Assembly (NCBI GenBank): GCA_029717555.1
Contig: JAMDHS010000065.1
Span: 56,637 to 120,636, forward strand
Direction: 5' to 3'
DNA length: 64,000 nucleotides
Source: Peribolospora baueri
Taxonomy: Eukaryota > Basidiomycota > Peribolosporomycetes > Peribolosporales > Peribolosporaceae
Part shown: positions 34,501-46,213 of the stretch, in pieces
How positions within the stretch are numbered: position 1 is the stretch's first letter
How the letters are laid out: every line of letters starts with the position of its first letter
Program-made: the position numbers and the translations under genes
Notes under the pieces: model-generated
The model's database searches: none
What the model was told of the DNA's origin: nothing
What the model saw: the letters and a program-made list of their open reading frames with translations, nothing else

Positions 34501-37394
34501 CGAAGGGTCACCACTTCGACGTGCAAAGGACACCGAGCGGAAAATTAATCGCTTTTATCGTCTTCGATAATCCCAGCGACGCGGCCGCCGTCATGGCGTC
34601 CTTCCATGGCTTTCCTTATGCTGGTGCCCGTCTATACAGTCGCTTCCGGGTGGGGAGCGACTCTTCTGGCCCATATGTCAACAACGATGACGCCAGGGGC
34701 GTCATGTCAGCCTCGGAGGGGGCAACTCGCTCGGATTGGCGCTCCAGCACACGTCGCATATCTCTGAAGGTGGATGACCGAGATCTTCCCGACGCTGCGA
34801 GAGATGCCGCCTCCACGTCAGGCGACTATCTTCGCCACCGAAAGCTTTACATCAGCGGTACGTCGGAGCGATCTCAACTTTGACCTTCACTTTCTCCCTG
34901 GAGTTTGGACTCTAAATGGACGTTGCGCGTCTATGGGTCTCCATGCAGGACTTAAGCCTCAGACGACGAATAAGGATATATTCCTGATTTTCAAGCGCTA
35001 CGGACACATTATCTCTACCAAGATCCTCACTCCTCCTGGCGACCGCTTCTCTTGTCGTGGTGATGCGTACTGCGAGTTCCAAAAGGAGCAGGATGCCGAG
35101 CGCGCCAGGGAATCCATGGACGGCACCGTCGCGCTGGGAAACAGGATCGGAGTCACTTATGCCTGGCCTCAGAAGAAGAAGAGCACGGCACTTGGCAGCA
35201 CTTTCAGAGGTGGCGGGGCTGAACCGGACTCCGTCCGTCCTGTGACCGAGGATAGCGGGAGAAGGACTGCAGTGGCGCGTCCTCTTTTTCGCTCTCCTTC
35301 CATGGACACAGAGGTGAGCCGTCTCATCTGCTGTAGGTTGGCCAACCCGTTCTAACGCATCCGACTTACCCTTTATGTCGTTCCAAGTCCCTCGTCGAGG
35401 AGTCCTCGAAGAGAGACTTGAAACGAAAAGAGGCCGATGATTCTCTCTGCAAGACGAGGTGAGGACGTTCCCGAAGAGGATGGTGACCTGCCCAGTTCCA
35501 ATAGCGCTCATCCTTGTTTGTGGCTTTGACTTTCGACCGGGGGCCGCGGCAGACATGGAGATGCGCCGCCGACCGATGATCAGCGAGCTGCGAAGCGGCC
35601 TCGGTCGGCGTCACCTGCTCACTCTATACCAAACGAGCAAGCAATGACCAAGGATGGCGCTTCCTCGACACAGCCTCAAGCGGCTGTGCTCATGGATCAA
35701 TCCGATGGGCTGGCTCTGGCTGATGGCGAGTCGGCAAGAAGCTCAGCTCGGACTGGTCCGTCGCCTGCTCAGTCTATACCAAACGCGCAAGCAATGGCCA
35801 TAGATGGTGTTTCCCCGACTCAGCCTCAAGCGGCTGTGCTCCCGGATCAGTCCGATAGGCTTGCTGATAGCAAGTCGGCAAGGAGCTCAGCTCGGACTGG
35901 TCCTGACATCACCTCATATAAGCAAGTTCTCGAACGCATCGTGAACCAAGTTATGACTATTTATCTCAATGGTAGCAACACGGTAAAGGATCTGAGGCTT
36001 GTTAGCAAGAACATGAACGAAGCGGCGCTGGCGGTTCTTTGGAGAGAGCCTTCAACCGCCCAGCTTCTTTCGTTCGTCTCGCCGGAAGTGCGCTCTGCCA
36101 TGGTATTTGATCCAACCTCGGAGAGCAGGCTCGACAATGGTGCCAAAACCACCAGGGGATCCTTCAGTGCTCAAGCCATCACGGTCACCGCCTCCCCATG
36201 GTCAAGGCATATCAAGGTGATGAGCCATGGATTGTTGCTTCTTTCTGCGTCGCTTGCTCACTTGTCATTTTCATCCTTTCGTACAGAATGTGCAAGCTTC
36301 GGTGCCTTCCAGCTCTCTGGACGCTCTCGCCTCGCGTGCACGGTTCGTCCATACTTTGGTTTTGGACAATTACGAGCTGATCACGGCGCTGGCGCTGCGC
36401 CCCAATCTATTCCCAAGCCTGCGCTGTCTTGATATCACCAAGTTATCTGGGTGTCCAAGGCAAGGACAAAAATCTCAGCTCAAGACCGTTCAAGCCATCG
36501 AAGATGTTTTGCCCTTGTTCACGTCGTTGGAAACGCTCGAACAAGTCGCGTTTGGCTGTGGCCATGACAGCTGTATCACAGCGGCGCGCTCGGTGTCGCC
36601 CATCATCAAGATTGAAGGCGAAGACAGAGGTATAAACCAAGAAATTGTCCAAGATGATGACAACTCAGTCATCGCCGCCAAGATGGACAAGCTCTTCCTG
36701 CGGGTCCTAACCGTCCGCCATCTCAAGGTGCTCGAGTGGAAGGCCAGAGTGGAGGGCAATTGGGTGTGTCCCGTGGAATTTCAGGACGGAGGCCTGAAGG
36801 GCCTTCGGAAGCTTGAAATGAACGCCAACGCTCGTACGATCATGCAAGTGGTAAGTGTCAGGAAACGACCCGCTACTCTATCGGCCTTGGTCGTTGCCGT
36901 TCACTCTCAACGCTTTCGAAACATAGCTTCAATTTATTTACGACGCCAGGACGGACAACCGGCCCCTTAGTGCGCTTCGGGCCATCGTTCTTGATGACTC
37001 GCTTGATCTTGCTCTTGCCATGGTCGCCATCATGGCTCCCAATCTTCGTACGCTCTATGTACGGGCAAAGCAAGCACGTCCTATGGCGGTGAGCGTTTGG
37101 AAATCGCTCGTCGAAGGCACGCCAAATATGTCGGAGGCCGGAATCTGGGTCAGCAACATGCTCGAAGGAGACGACAGGGCGCGCAATGGCGGAGAAGAAC
37201 CCGACGATAGTGGTCTCGCTTTCGAGGACGAGGTCGTCAACGGCTTATTTTCAGTCGAGACTTCGCGTATTGACAAACTGGTGGACGAGGTGGAGAAGGT
37301 ACTCAATGGCTGGACGGCCATTCAAAGGCTCATAGTCAGGCTCGGAAACAGGAAAATCAACAAGTTCCTTAGTCCGGCGCAGGCGCGAGCATGA
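31535..37394 (+). CDS. Large mosaic protein: triple novel module, repeats, two RRMs, F-box/LRR-like end
   Basis: Thirteen exons: 31535-31642, 31761-31858, 31958-33274, 33362-33511, 33606-33926, 34004-34032, 34143-34263, 34367-34857, 34949-35313, 35388-35458, 35553-36216, 36287-36850, 36927-37394. All close in one frame, giving about 1588 residues. Three related modules of roughly 80 residues lie near 40-118, 449-547 and 631-714; each has a W/F-R-x(2-4)-F/L-x-V/R-Y/F strand-like core followed by an Ala/Leu helix (LLQLARDRK, LYAIYLLYRDG, LVALILLLRKG). Residues 328-436 are a 9-residue tandem repeat (KVSDPHLPA type). RRM-like domains lie near 735-810 (EVFISGFPHIS) and 873-953 (KLYISGLKPQ, CEFQKEQDAERARESM). 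Residues 1043-1143 hold a duplicated 50-residue segment. The C-terminus (1145-1588) resembles F-box plus Leu-rich repeats (LVLDNYELITALALRPNLF). Function unknown. Two adjacent genes, the second starting near 35644, is the main alternative model. Confidence 0.65.
32737..33060 (+). repeat. Coding minisatellite, 12 x 27 bp
   Basis: Twelve uninterrupted copies of a 27-bp unit (consensus aaaggtatcggatcctcact plus tacctgc) inside exon 3 of the mosaic-protein gene. Copies 4 and 5 are identical; the outer ones are more diverged. Because 27 is a multiple of three, each unit encodes nine residues (KVSDPHLPA), and the other frames are also open across the array. Confidence 0.95.
35611..35907 (+). repeat. 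150-bp direct duplication in coding sequence
   Basis: Two adjacent copies beginning tcacctgctcactctatacc (35611) and tcgcctgctcagtctatacc (35761). They encode a Ser/Gln/Ala-rich segment containing STQPQAAVLMDQSD and ARSSARTGP. The second copy lacks one codon. Confidence 0.9.
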
Positions 37395-37720
37395 TGCCAT
37401 CGATGGACGGCGGACGCACGGACGCGATCAACAATCGCTCGGGCAATCTGCCGTCCACGGTTGGATATACCTCTTTTAAGCTCAAGATCGGCCGATAGCT
37501 GGCGCTCTCAATCACCCATCCCATCTTTCGTCGGGGTCCATTAGGTTTCGTTGTTGGTTTGCACACATCCTTTATTGCATCGGCTCGGAGGCCCTGCACG
37601 TACGCATGCTCAATACATATGAAAATTCAAATCCCTGATGTACGCTGTTGCTATTGTTAATTACGCCAGGAATGAATATAGCGTCTCTTGTCTCTATACT
37701 CTCTATATACGTCTCGGCCC
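37395..37720. other. Convergent 3' flanks
   Basis: About 330 bases between the stop of the mosaic-protein gene and the stop of the R3H gene. The stretch 37610-37720 is AT-richer with several atatac steps, as expected for 3' ends. No gene seen. Confidence 0.5.
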
Positions 37721-40131
37721 TCAGCTGAAAACGTAGTCGGTGAACCTTAGCTCCGGCATCCTCCACATCTGCTTCCTCTTCTGAACGCTCTTTCCCGGTT
37801 TACTGGCCGGATGGTCGGGGCGAGCACGCTCGTCCACCGGCCCGACCAAAGCAGGCACCCAATCGCGCGCCTCTGACTCCGCATCGTCATCAGAGGTCGT
37901 CGTGTGCTCCCACCCGTCCTGAGAAGCCGCTGTCGACGGCGATACTGGCGCGGCTGGAACGTCCTCCGGTCGCGCAGGTGATCGCAGGTGAAGCTGACTT
38001 CGTTGAAACGGTTGCACGGGCGAGCGAGATCGGCTGCGACTCGGCGAGGAGGAGGAGCGGGAGTGTAGGCCTCGCAGCGGGAGGTTTGGTCGTCTCGCTC
38101 GCGATGACGATGGGCCTGAGCCGCTATGGCCGGCCGTTCCTCCTTCAGCGGTATATGGCCAAGACCGAACCTCATCCCCTTCGCCCCTGCCGCGGTCCTT
38201 CAGAGCGAGCGAGGCTATCCCGTTCTCCACTTCCCGCGCCTCGTCTCCGCTCCAACTGGCTTCTTCCGCTTGGGCCACGCTGGCGACGCTGTTCGACATG
38301 GTGTCTGACTCCCATGCGTCGTCATCGGCATCCCAAACCGAGCTCGCCTCGCTGAAATCGTCATACACCGCCGCAGAATCCGCCGTATGCGCTCCTTCGG
38401 GGAGGATCTCGTCTCCGACTCGAGCGTGGTCCAAACTGACCTCACTGCGCCAGTCGTCCAGGGCGGCGTCCGCGACAGATTCGCTGTCCTCAGCGGCACT
38501 CGAGTCGTTCGTCCCCGTGCTGCGACTGGAACTGCCTAGACCGCCGCCATCTCCGCCCTGATCTGAGCTCATACCTGCATCCAAATCGGTCATCGGGGGC
38601 GTTTCCAAGCCGCTGGCACCGCCTCCGTCGATCCGGATCGGACGGATGGGACGGACGAAGGGAACCGTCGCGGCAGCTTCACCGCCAGAGCCAGGAGCTT
38701 GAATCGGGGCCGGTCTTGGCGGAGCGCGCGCTAAGGGGTTCGGGTTAAGGATCCAAGTCCATCGCTCAGTGGAAGCAACGACCGCTCCCGGAGCAGACGG
38801 AGGCGGCTTGCTGAAGCTGGGGCAGCCATAGTACCGAGCGAGACAGTGGACGGCGAAGCGCAAAAAGGGATCAGGCAGGTACCAGGCCAAGGAGCTGGGC
38901 GAGCGGCTCATCTCCACGAGAGTGGGCTCCCCTTCATCTTGCTCGACGGCCCTGCGCGCTTCGGCCGCCGTCGCTCCCCGGGGCGGAGTCGGGACGAGGT
39001 AGGGCGTGTTGTCGATGACGCGCGGCGCTTGTCGTTCATGCGCCGGTAACGAAGGATGGATCCAGACGGCGTGACCGTCAAGCCAACCTCGCAGCTCGAC
39101 TTCGGCGAGCCGAAGGACAGCTTCGACGATCCCCCCTCCTTCCGCCCCTCCGGGTTCGGCCCCCCTGCGTCTCAACGCTTTCCTTACGCCTTTCAAGCCC
39201 AGGTTGAACTGGCCCGCCTCGGCGGACAAGCGCTCGTACTCGGCGGGCAGGCCCGACGGGGTCGGCACCGTTCGAGGAAGGTAAGGCGGCGGGGGCGAGG
39301 GAAAAGTGGGAAGCGCCTGATTGTACGAGGGCGGCGCTAGGTCGCGAGCGCTCGGCCTGACGGCGTAAGGGTTGCCAGCGAGGCGATCTGTGTGAGGCGG
39401 GCGAGCGGCCGAGCGGACCGAGGGTTCGGACGATCGTGAGTGAGTATGGCCGGGGGTCGAGGAGGAACGTCTAGGAACGAGGGAGCCTCGCATTCCCCCC
39501 CCTTTTACGAGCCGAAGCCGACCGAACGCGCAACCAACTCACCGTTCTCCCACCGCCGCCTCGTTCTCTTCCCCATCTCCCTCTCCCTCACCCCAGCGCC
39601 AGCGGCCGAGCCGCCGCCGACGCGATGTGAGCCTAAGCCGTACCGGTGCAGCCTTTCGTCTCTCGTTGTCTGTTTTGGCCGCGGGTTGCGAAGGAGCGCC
39701 GGGATAGTCATCGGCACGGGCGCATCGAGCGAACGGCGCTCCGAACCGAGCGCAAGCGCCGCGGAGGATGGACGGCTGGCGGCTGCCGTCGAGGGTGAGG
39801 GTGAGTACGGGTGCCGATCCATGACGGACGGAGGAGGAGGAGGTGGAGGTGAGGTCCGTTGGACGGGGATGTAATGAAAATCGAGGTCGACATGAGCGTC
39901 GAGCTCTGGCTGTGGCTGTGGCGGCGTCGAGGAGGGCATGGGAGGCGGACGACGCAAGGGTGGCGCCTGCTTAGCGAGTGTCGACACTTTCCAATGCGGT
40001 GCAGTGATCGACGGTGGAGGGAGGGGAACAAGAGACGCAGACGTTCCCGTGGGCGGACGGAACCGCCTTCCGTCCGCGTACCGATTACGCCGATGCGTGG
40101 GGAGCGGCATGGATGGAGGTATCCAATTCAT
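37721..40131 (-). CDS. R3H-domain protein with R3H-associated N-terminal domain
   Basis: Two exons, 40131-39543 and 39387-37721, giving about 751 residues. The junction (donor GTGAGT, acceptor ACAG at 39388) reads RRRWENDRLAGNPYAVR, matching my memory of the R3H-associated N-terminal family, in which KQTTRDERLHRYGLG precedes an RR-ENxxL block. A second domain near residue 375 holds DPFLRFAVHCLARYYGCPSF with the Arg-x3-His signature (RFAVH) of R3H domains, which bind single-stranded nucleic acids. After that comes a long acidic and Ser-rich tail (residues 430-750) with an RS-like patch (RSRSRSP). Likely a nucleic-acid-binding factor; target unknown. An alternative start inside the intron (MRGSLVPR) would lose the first domain, so I prefer the spliced model. 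Confidence 0.75.
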
Positions 40132-40482
40132 TCATTCAAGCATCGAAACGGTCTTACAGTAGCACAAGCAGACAGACAGAGAAACCCGACAAGGTCGGAG
40201 AGGAAAAGCCCAGGCGACTGCGTGGCAAAGTTCGTCAAGGGGAGGCGGAGAAGGACAGACGCAGGGGGGGTTGCTGGGAAGCTGAATCAGCCAGCACGCG
40301 GGCTGGCTTGGTAGGCTAAGTAAGGCAGGAAGGATGGCGACCTAGCGTCAAGCGGAAGTGTCAAACGACGAAGGATACGAAGGATAAAAACTAAAAGGCG
40401 GTAAAAAGGGAATCGTCTGAGAACGTCGAGAGCGCGTCGAGCAAAGGAGAAAACGACAGCCAAGGAGGTCCGGCAAGGCCGC
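40132..40482. other. Upstream region of the R3H gene / 3' flank of chitin synthase B
   Basis: About 350 bases between two minus-strand genes. It should carry the R3H gene's promoter. No distinctive element or gene seen. Confidence 0.5.
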
Positions 40483-43400
40483 TCATTCTCCGGCGAAGAG
40501 TCTCTTGGTGAGATAGGTGGTGCTGCCGCAGAGGCGGATGAAGGCGAGGCCTGCAACGGAGAAAAGAAGGAAAGCCTGTTTCGGCGGTACAAAGAGAGAC
40601 GTTTGCGAGGAAAACAACTTCAGCCCGGGACCTCTAAAATGGACGCCGTTGACGAGTGGAAGAGGTGGGACTTGGGGGCAGATAGATCGGGGACTCACCA
40701 TGTAGTTGGTCACCGTCGCATCCTTGCCATTTGACGTGACTCTGCCGGTGGTGTTGAGGATGGCGATGGCCAAGGCAGCGTTGGAGAGCGTCCAGGCGAG
40801 GACGACGTTGGTGCGCACGGAGCGGTAGTAGTCCGTCTGCTTCGTCTCCGGGTCCACCTTGTCCTCGACCTTGGGCGCCTTGGTGGCGAGGACGTGGCAT
40901 GCGTCGTCGTACGCCTCGTTGATGTCCTGTGCGGAAGATGAAAGGCGGCGGCCAAAACCATCAGCCAAGCTGGGCCGGGCAGACGATAAAAAGAGGTGGG
41001 TTCAAGGACGAGACGTCCGAAACCGACCTTCTGCTCTGTCGGGATGGCCACCTCGACTTGGTTCTTGCCGGCCGTCTGGACGACACCGAGGTCGGTGGAT
41101 ACCTTGTCGGATCCCTTGGTACCCCACGAGACGTCGTGAGTGTTGCAAAACGCGTAGCTATCCAATGGAAGAGAGAGGACGAGGAACGACGACCCTTCAG
41201 AATCAGGAAACGAGCACATGGTCGAATGAGGGACACGAGGAGAAAACAATCCTCTCTCACATATTGATCACGTTGATGAAGGACGGCGCCAGGAGGAGAT
41301 ACTGGAAGAAACTCGTGAGCAGATGCCAAGGGTCCAGCTACGGAGGTTGGAAGACATGGTGGAAGGTAAGCAAAAGGTTCCAGCGGGATACCGTCATGCC
41401 TCGCCCCAGGACGACCGAACAAACGAGACGAGATGAGCGGCGCACGAAACAAACACTCACGAACATGATGCTGGCGACGAGGTAGAGTCCGTAGGTGGCG
41501 ACGAGGGAAATGACAATGTTGCGGAAGATGGAGTTGGAGAACATGTCGCCCACGTTGAACACCCCGCCGTCCTTCTCCACGGCGTCCTTGGCGTTCAGGA
41601 TGCCCTTCACGGCCAGGAAGATGGCTGCGAACTGTGACGCGATGCGGCGCAAAAACCCCGGTCAGCCACGGCCTTCCTTGCCTCCGCATGGACGGCGGCA
41701 TCCGACAAGGAGAGGGAGAAGCTACGCACCGTCATGTAGACGGTGATGAGCGCAAAGGCGATCATCGAGCCCGTGTACCCGACCTTGGAACCCTGCGGCC
41801 TGTTGCCCATGGAGAGTAAAAAGTTGAACACGAGCAGGGCAAGGTAGATGTATTGCAGAATGACGTTCTAAAAGGAGTGGTAGATCATGTGGAAGTGAGC
41901 GAAGCAGGTAGACGAGCAGGTGATCCCCACACGCAAGCACGGGGCCATCGCCGTCGGATGCGACCCGGAGACGGGCGGGCGTTCGGTACTCACAAAGACG
42001 TGGACCCCCTTGAGGCCGAAGCTCGGGTCTTCTAGGGACTCGGTAAGGATGACGAAGGCGATATAGTAGTTACCCTACCCGTCGAGTTCCCAAAACCGCC
42101 GTGGTGACAAAGGCAGGGGCTTCAGCACACGGAGAGCGAAGAACGCGAGGGGAAAAGAAAAAGAAAAAGAAGGCATCGGAACTCACCAGGGCGAACCATG
42201 AAAAGACGAGGCTGAAGACCTGGTAGAGGAGCTCAACGTGGAACCAGAACTTCTGCAGGAAGGAGTGGGAGGAGCGGTAGATGTAGCCGAACTTTACGAT
42301 CGAGTGGACCGAGGCGAAGAAGGAGCTGTTGCAGCGGAGGGAAGGGGACCGAAACGCGGAGATTGCGGTCAGAACGGTGAACGGAAGCCAAGCCTACGAC
42401 TCGCCTAATCGTTTTCCTCTCTACCCCCTCCTCCCCCCCTCCCCCCCAACCCCTCGGGGCCCACCCACTCACCCGTTCAGCCACCTCCTCCTCTGACTGA
42501 TGAGCTCAGGCACCTGATCAGGCACGTCCGTGATGGCATAGGCACTTTTGACGTAATGAAGCACCCAGGCGCAGTCGCGCTTGGAGCAGAGCTCCCAGCA
42601 GAGGATGCGGTCCTCGGCGAGGTACATGTTGGAGGTAAAGATGTCGGCGTCCGAACCACCACCGTGGAGGGTCTCGCCTTTGAAGTATTCGTTCAGCGGA
42701 CCCCGGCCCGTCGCATCGTTCTGAAGGGCGATGTAGCTGTCGAGGGTGGAAAAAACGTAGCAATGACCATCAGCAGGCGCTCCGGGTCGGCGGAAGAAAA
42801 AAAAAGCGGCCGAGGACGACGTACCGATAGGCGGAGAAAGCACCAGGCAAGACAGAAATGTAGCCGAAGACGCTTTCCAAAGGTTTGTCGAGGATGTTGC
42901 TCATCTTGTACTCAAAGTTCTGGGCCGCGACGAGCGGGTTGATGAGGTTCTGGAGATACTTTCCCTTGAGCGCCACGATCTCTCCGCACGCGCCTCCAAT
43001 GTTCGAGTTGATGTCGAACGCCTTCCAGAGATGGTAAATCGAGCGGGGGCCGGGCATGGTGCCGACATCGAGCAGGACGCAGACGTTGGGTTGAAGGACG
43101 GGACCAAAGGCTGATGACGACGGACGCAAAGAGAGGAAGGGACAGAGATGAGGGTGAGCCAAGGAAAGTGCTCGCGGTAGAGATCAACAAAGGGCGGAGA
43201 CGGACCGTTGAAAAACCAGCGATGGGAGTTGATTTTCTTTTGGTTCCTTTCCTTGAGACAGAAAAGGATCTGGACGGGCACGATTCCCTTTTCGGCGCCG
43301 CGGAACTTGAGGTCGGGGTCGATGGAGAGCTGGGTGGTGTACTCATAGATGTGCGCCGTGACCGGCTTGCCGTTCACTACGTTCTTGGCCACGCCTTCTT

Positions 43401-44801
43401 GGTACACGCCCATGGCGGCGAGGGTGCCTGCGTTGGGGAGAAATGAGAGGAAAGGTTGAAGAAGGTGAGGCGACGGCGACGGTGACAAAACCGGAATCGC
43501 CAGAGGCTCGACCACCCACTTAACGTGCGGCTGTTGATCTTCTTGCGCCCGTCGCTGACGATGCACACGACCACCTTCTTCCAGCCCTCCTTGCCCCACG
43601 TCTTGGAGCGGTCGCGGGTGCAGAGGTGGGAAATGTTCTTCATCACGCCGTGCATGGTGCGCGTGAAAAGGCCTTCGTCCTCCTGTCGTTTCGTTTGCCG
43701 AGGTGAGGGACAGACGAAAGGAAGGCGCGACGGTCAGCGGTACGATGCAAATTGAGGGCCTCCCCCTTCCACGGCATCCTCGCCTCGCCTCCACGGACGG
43801 AATGGACAGCGACCGACGCACGTTGTACATGGTCATGACGATGAACAGCTCCGTCCTCCTCGGTGGGTCAAACAAGACCTGCCTGAGCGTGTACCGCTCG
43901 TCCTTGAAGTCGTTGGGATCGCAAGTGGCGGCGGTGTAGCGCATGTGGGTGAACTCGCGCGACTCGCGGTCGGGGACCTTTTCGAGCAGCTTGGACGGCA
44001 CGGGACAGTCTAGGACGAGGTTGCCGTGGTAGAGTCTGCGCAAGACAAGAGCACAAGATGAAATGAGGATGACAGGCGAAGGCGATAGTGAAAAAGGTAC
44101 ACTTCGATGAAACACCTCACTCACTCGACCCTCTTGAGCGTCTTGTACCTCCTCGGCACCCTTTGCGGGATCATGCCGTATCTCACACCGCCACTACTGA
44201 CTGCAGATTCATGTCCGCCAAAATCATGGACGTCGCTGCCTTCTTCCTCGCCGTAAGGATCGTGTGCGGCGGCGATCCTGGGGTCGAAGCCGGCAGGGGC
44301 GAAGCCGTAACTATTGGCGCTCGCCGCGTCACTGTGTTCCCTGGCGCCGCGGGGAAGGAGCCGTCCACGCGCCTGGCCGTCGATATCGTCGTCGTCCTCG
44401 ACCTCCTCCGCTGGCTCAGACGAACGAAAGTAAGGGTTGGGCATGTGATGCGGAGGAGGTTCGCCGGCGGCGGTCGTGTCGTCGAAGTGGGTGGCGGGGG
44501 CGAAGGCGTACTGTCCTCCGCGCTGTACGAGCGGAATGTCGTCGGCTGAGTCTTCGACGTGCAAGGGCCCGGAGCTTTGTCCAACAACATGAGAGGGCGA
44601 AGGAAGCGGCCTCGGGTTCCCGTACACGTCCGGGCCGGCGCCGGAGACGGAAGAGGCGTGCTCGCTGAACGGGTCTGCGGGGTGAGCATAAGGGTTGTGC
44701 GGGGGAGGGGAGACCTGGTGTACGAGGGGAGGGGGCGCATGCTGGTACTCGGGGTACCTCTGGGCCTCGTCGGCCTCGGGGATATAGCTGTAGGAGGACA
44801 T
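40483..44801 (-). CDS. CHS: Chitin synthase B (glycosyltransferase family 2, division 1)
   Basis: Second UDP-GlcNAc-dependent chitin synthase, paralogous to the one at 7029-11335. Fourteen exons: 44801-44125, 44035-43822, 43682-43520, 43427-43206, 43110-42825, 42736-42473, 42325-42187, 42074-41994, 41867-41730, 41631-41461, 41337-41261, 41157-41028, 40926-40699, 40575-40483; about 960 residues. The N-terminal 220 residues are Pro/Ser/Asp rich. Conserved blocks: [62 protein letters not shown] (about 601), then [11 protein letters not shown] and a multi-pass membrane region ending [18 protein letters not shown]. Two donors are atypical (GTCCGT at 43205, GTCGGT at 41027), but alignment to the paralogue supports them. 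A 407-codon frame over 42901-44124 results from introns lacking stops and is not the protein. Confidence 0.95.
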
Positions 44802-45582
44802 GGCTCAAGGCTGTGAGAGGGAGGGAACCGCCCTGTCGGTGCGACGGTCAAGGAAGGGGATCGGTATGCGGAAGGAGGACGAGGGGAAGAAGAAGTAAAA
44901 ATAAGTGGCGGCGATCGTCGTCGTTATCGTCGTCGTCGCTGTTCGTTCGGTCAGTGATGCGATCCGGTGGGTGTGGTGGTGATGGTGGGTATATGTGTAC
45001 CTGGACAAAGAGAAGGAGGAGCGTCAGCGGTCGGTGGTCCGTCGTCGTCCACATATGTCCCCCTCTCCCTCCCTTCTTCCCGGCCTGCCTCTCTCCATCC
45101 CTCCCTCCCTCCATCCGCCACTTCTCGTTCCTGTCCCGTGCGTATGCACGCACCTCTCGATCACGACACGGCCGAAGGGAGGAGGGGGCGATGACGAGGC
45201 GCTGGGCTGGGCTGGGCTGGGCTGTCTGCGAGTGGGGGCAAAGCGCTGCGTCGAGCGGGTCCAGCTGGTGGTTCGTGGCGAGGATCCTTGGTCGTCGGCG
45301 CACAGCCTGCCTGGAGTTGACGTCGTCCGTCGCCTTCGCTCCCCTTGCCCATCCGTGCGCTCGCTCTCAGCCACAACCCAGCGACGACCTCGGCGGTGCA
45401 CTGCGGCGCCGGGGTTGCTGCGGCGCCTCCCACGTGCGCCGCCGGTCCGCGTCCGTAACCACATTCGGCGCGGTCGCTCGGAGCGGAAGAGAAAATTCCG
45501 ATCGAAACGCCGAAGACGCCGAGGCGGCGGGCATGGTCTATAAAAGGGCGTGGGGGAGGGGCCTCCCCATTTTCTTTTCCTC
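44802..45582. other. Divergent promoter region of chitin synthase B and the U1 gene
   Basis: About 780 bases with CT-rich stretches (45050-45125) and gctgggctgg repeats (45198-45222). Open frames here are compositional. The proximal TATA box of the U1 gene is listed separately. No protein gene seen. Confidence 0.5.
45537..45546 (+). promoter_or_regulatory. TATA box of the putative U1 snRNA gene
   Basis: The sequence tctataaaag is a near-perfect TATA element about 40 bases before the proposed RNA start, the spacing expected for RNA polymerase II snRNA genes in fungi. It is the best TATA match I noticed in the window. Confidence 0.65.
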
Positions 45583-45766
45583 ATACTTACCTTGTGTTGA
45601 GGTGGCCGCTCAAGGATGGCTTCCCTCCGGTGTGGTCTGCTCGCATTGCACAGCGACCCGTCTTCGTCTCACGAGCAGACCGCTCCGCCTCCTCGGCTCT
45701 GCTGGGGTGGAATACCCAATATTTCGAGCTGGCCCTTCTCTCCTTCGGGGGAGGAGGGCCTTTTTT
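45583..45766 (+). ncRNA. Putative U1 small nuclear RNA
   Basis: The RNA would start ATACTTACCTTG, matching the conserved U1 5' end (AUACUUACCU) that pairs with 5' splice sites. At 45644-45651 lies CATTGCAC, the U1A/stem-loop II loop motif, flanked by perfectly complementary arms gtctgctcg (45635-45643) and cgagcagac (45672-45680). An Sm-like site AATATTT lies at 45718-45724. It is followed by a 13-bp hairpin with a TTCG tetraloop (45731-45760) and a run of six T. Length of about 180 nt, order of elements and a TATA box about 40 bases upstream all fit U1. Stem-loop I (45598-45630) is only a loose match to the U1-70K loop consensus. The 3' end is approximate. Confidence 0.75.
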
Positions 45767-46213
45767 GCGTTCGGACCATCGGTGTAGCTAGCTAGCTATA
45801 TTATCAGAGTGCAATCCGAGGAAGCGTCGCATCGCATTGTAATCGCATCGTCTTTCATATCGTACAGTGCAGCATCTTAATCATCTTCCCTTACAGGAAG
45901 CAGCCATGTTAAGTGTTGGCCGCTCTCCCCACTCCCTGCCCGCCTCGTCGCGCCCGCACGATGGCCCATTGGCCACCGCCGGCCATGGATGGCCTCGAGA
46001 GTGCGCGAGAAGAAGAGAGCAGACGGCCTCCTATGCAAACACGCAAGCCAGATGCTCGCCAAAGGACGCAACCATCTGTTGCTTGTTTCGCGCGACCATG
46101 CCGCAGCACTTTCGCGAAGAACTCCCCCCCGCAGCATCCACTCCGTCGATCCACAGCAAAGTCAAAGTCGGCATACCAAGGTACGAACGGACGGACGGAC
46201 GGACCAGACAGAC
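45767..46213. other. Upstream region of the TcdA-like gene
   Basis: About 450 bases from the end of the U1 gene to the next ATG. A gctagctagct run lies at 45785-45795 and a ggacggacggac run at 46190-46203. No further gene seen. Confidence 0.45.

Noticed and set aside
42901-44124. 407-codon minus-strand frame as a separate protein
   Set aside because: It is chitin synthase B read through introns that happen to lack stops; splicing restores the family sequence.
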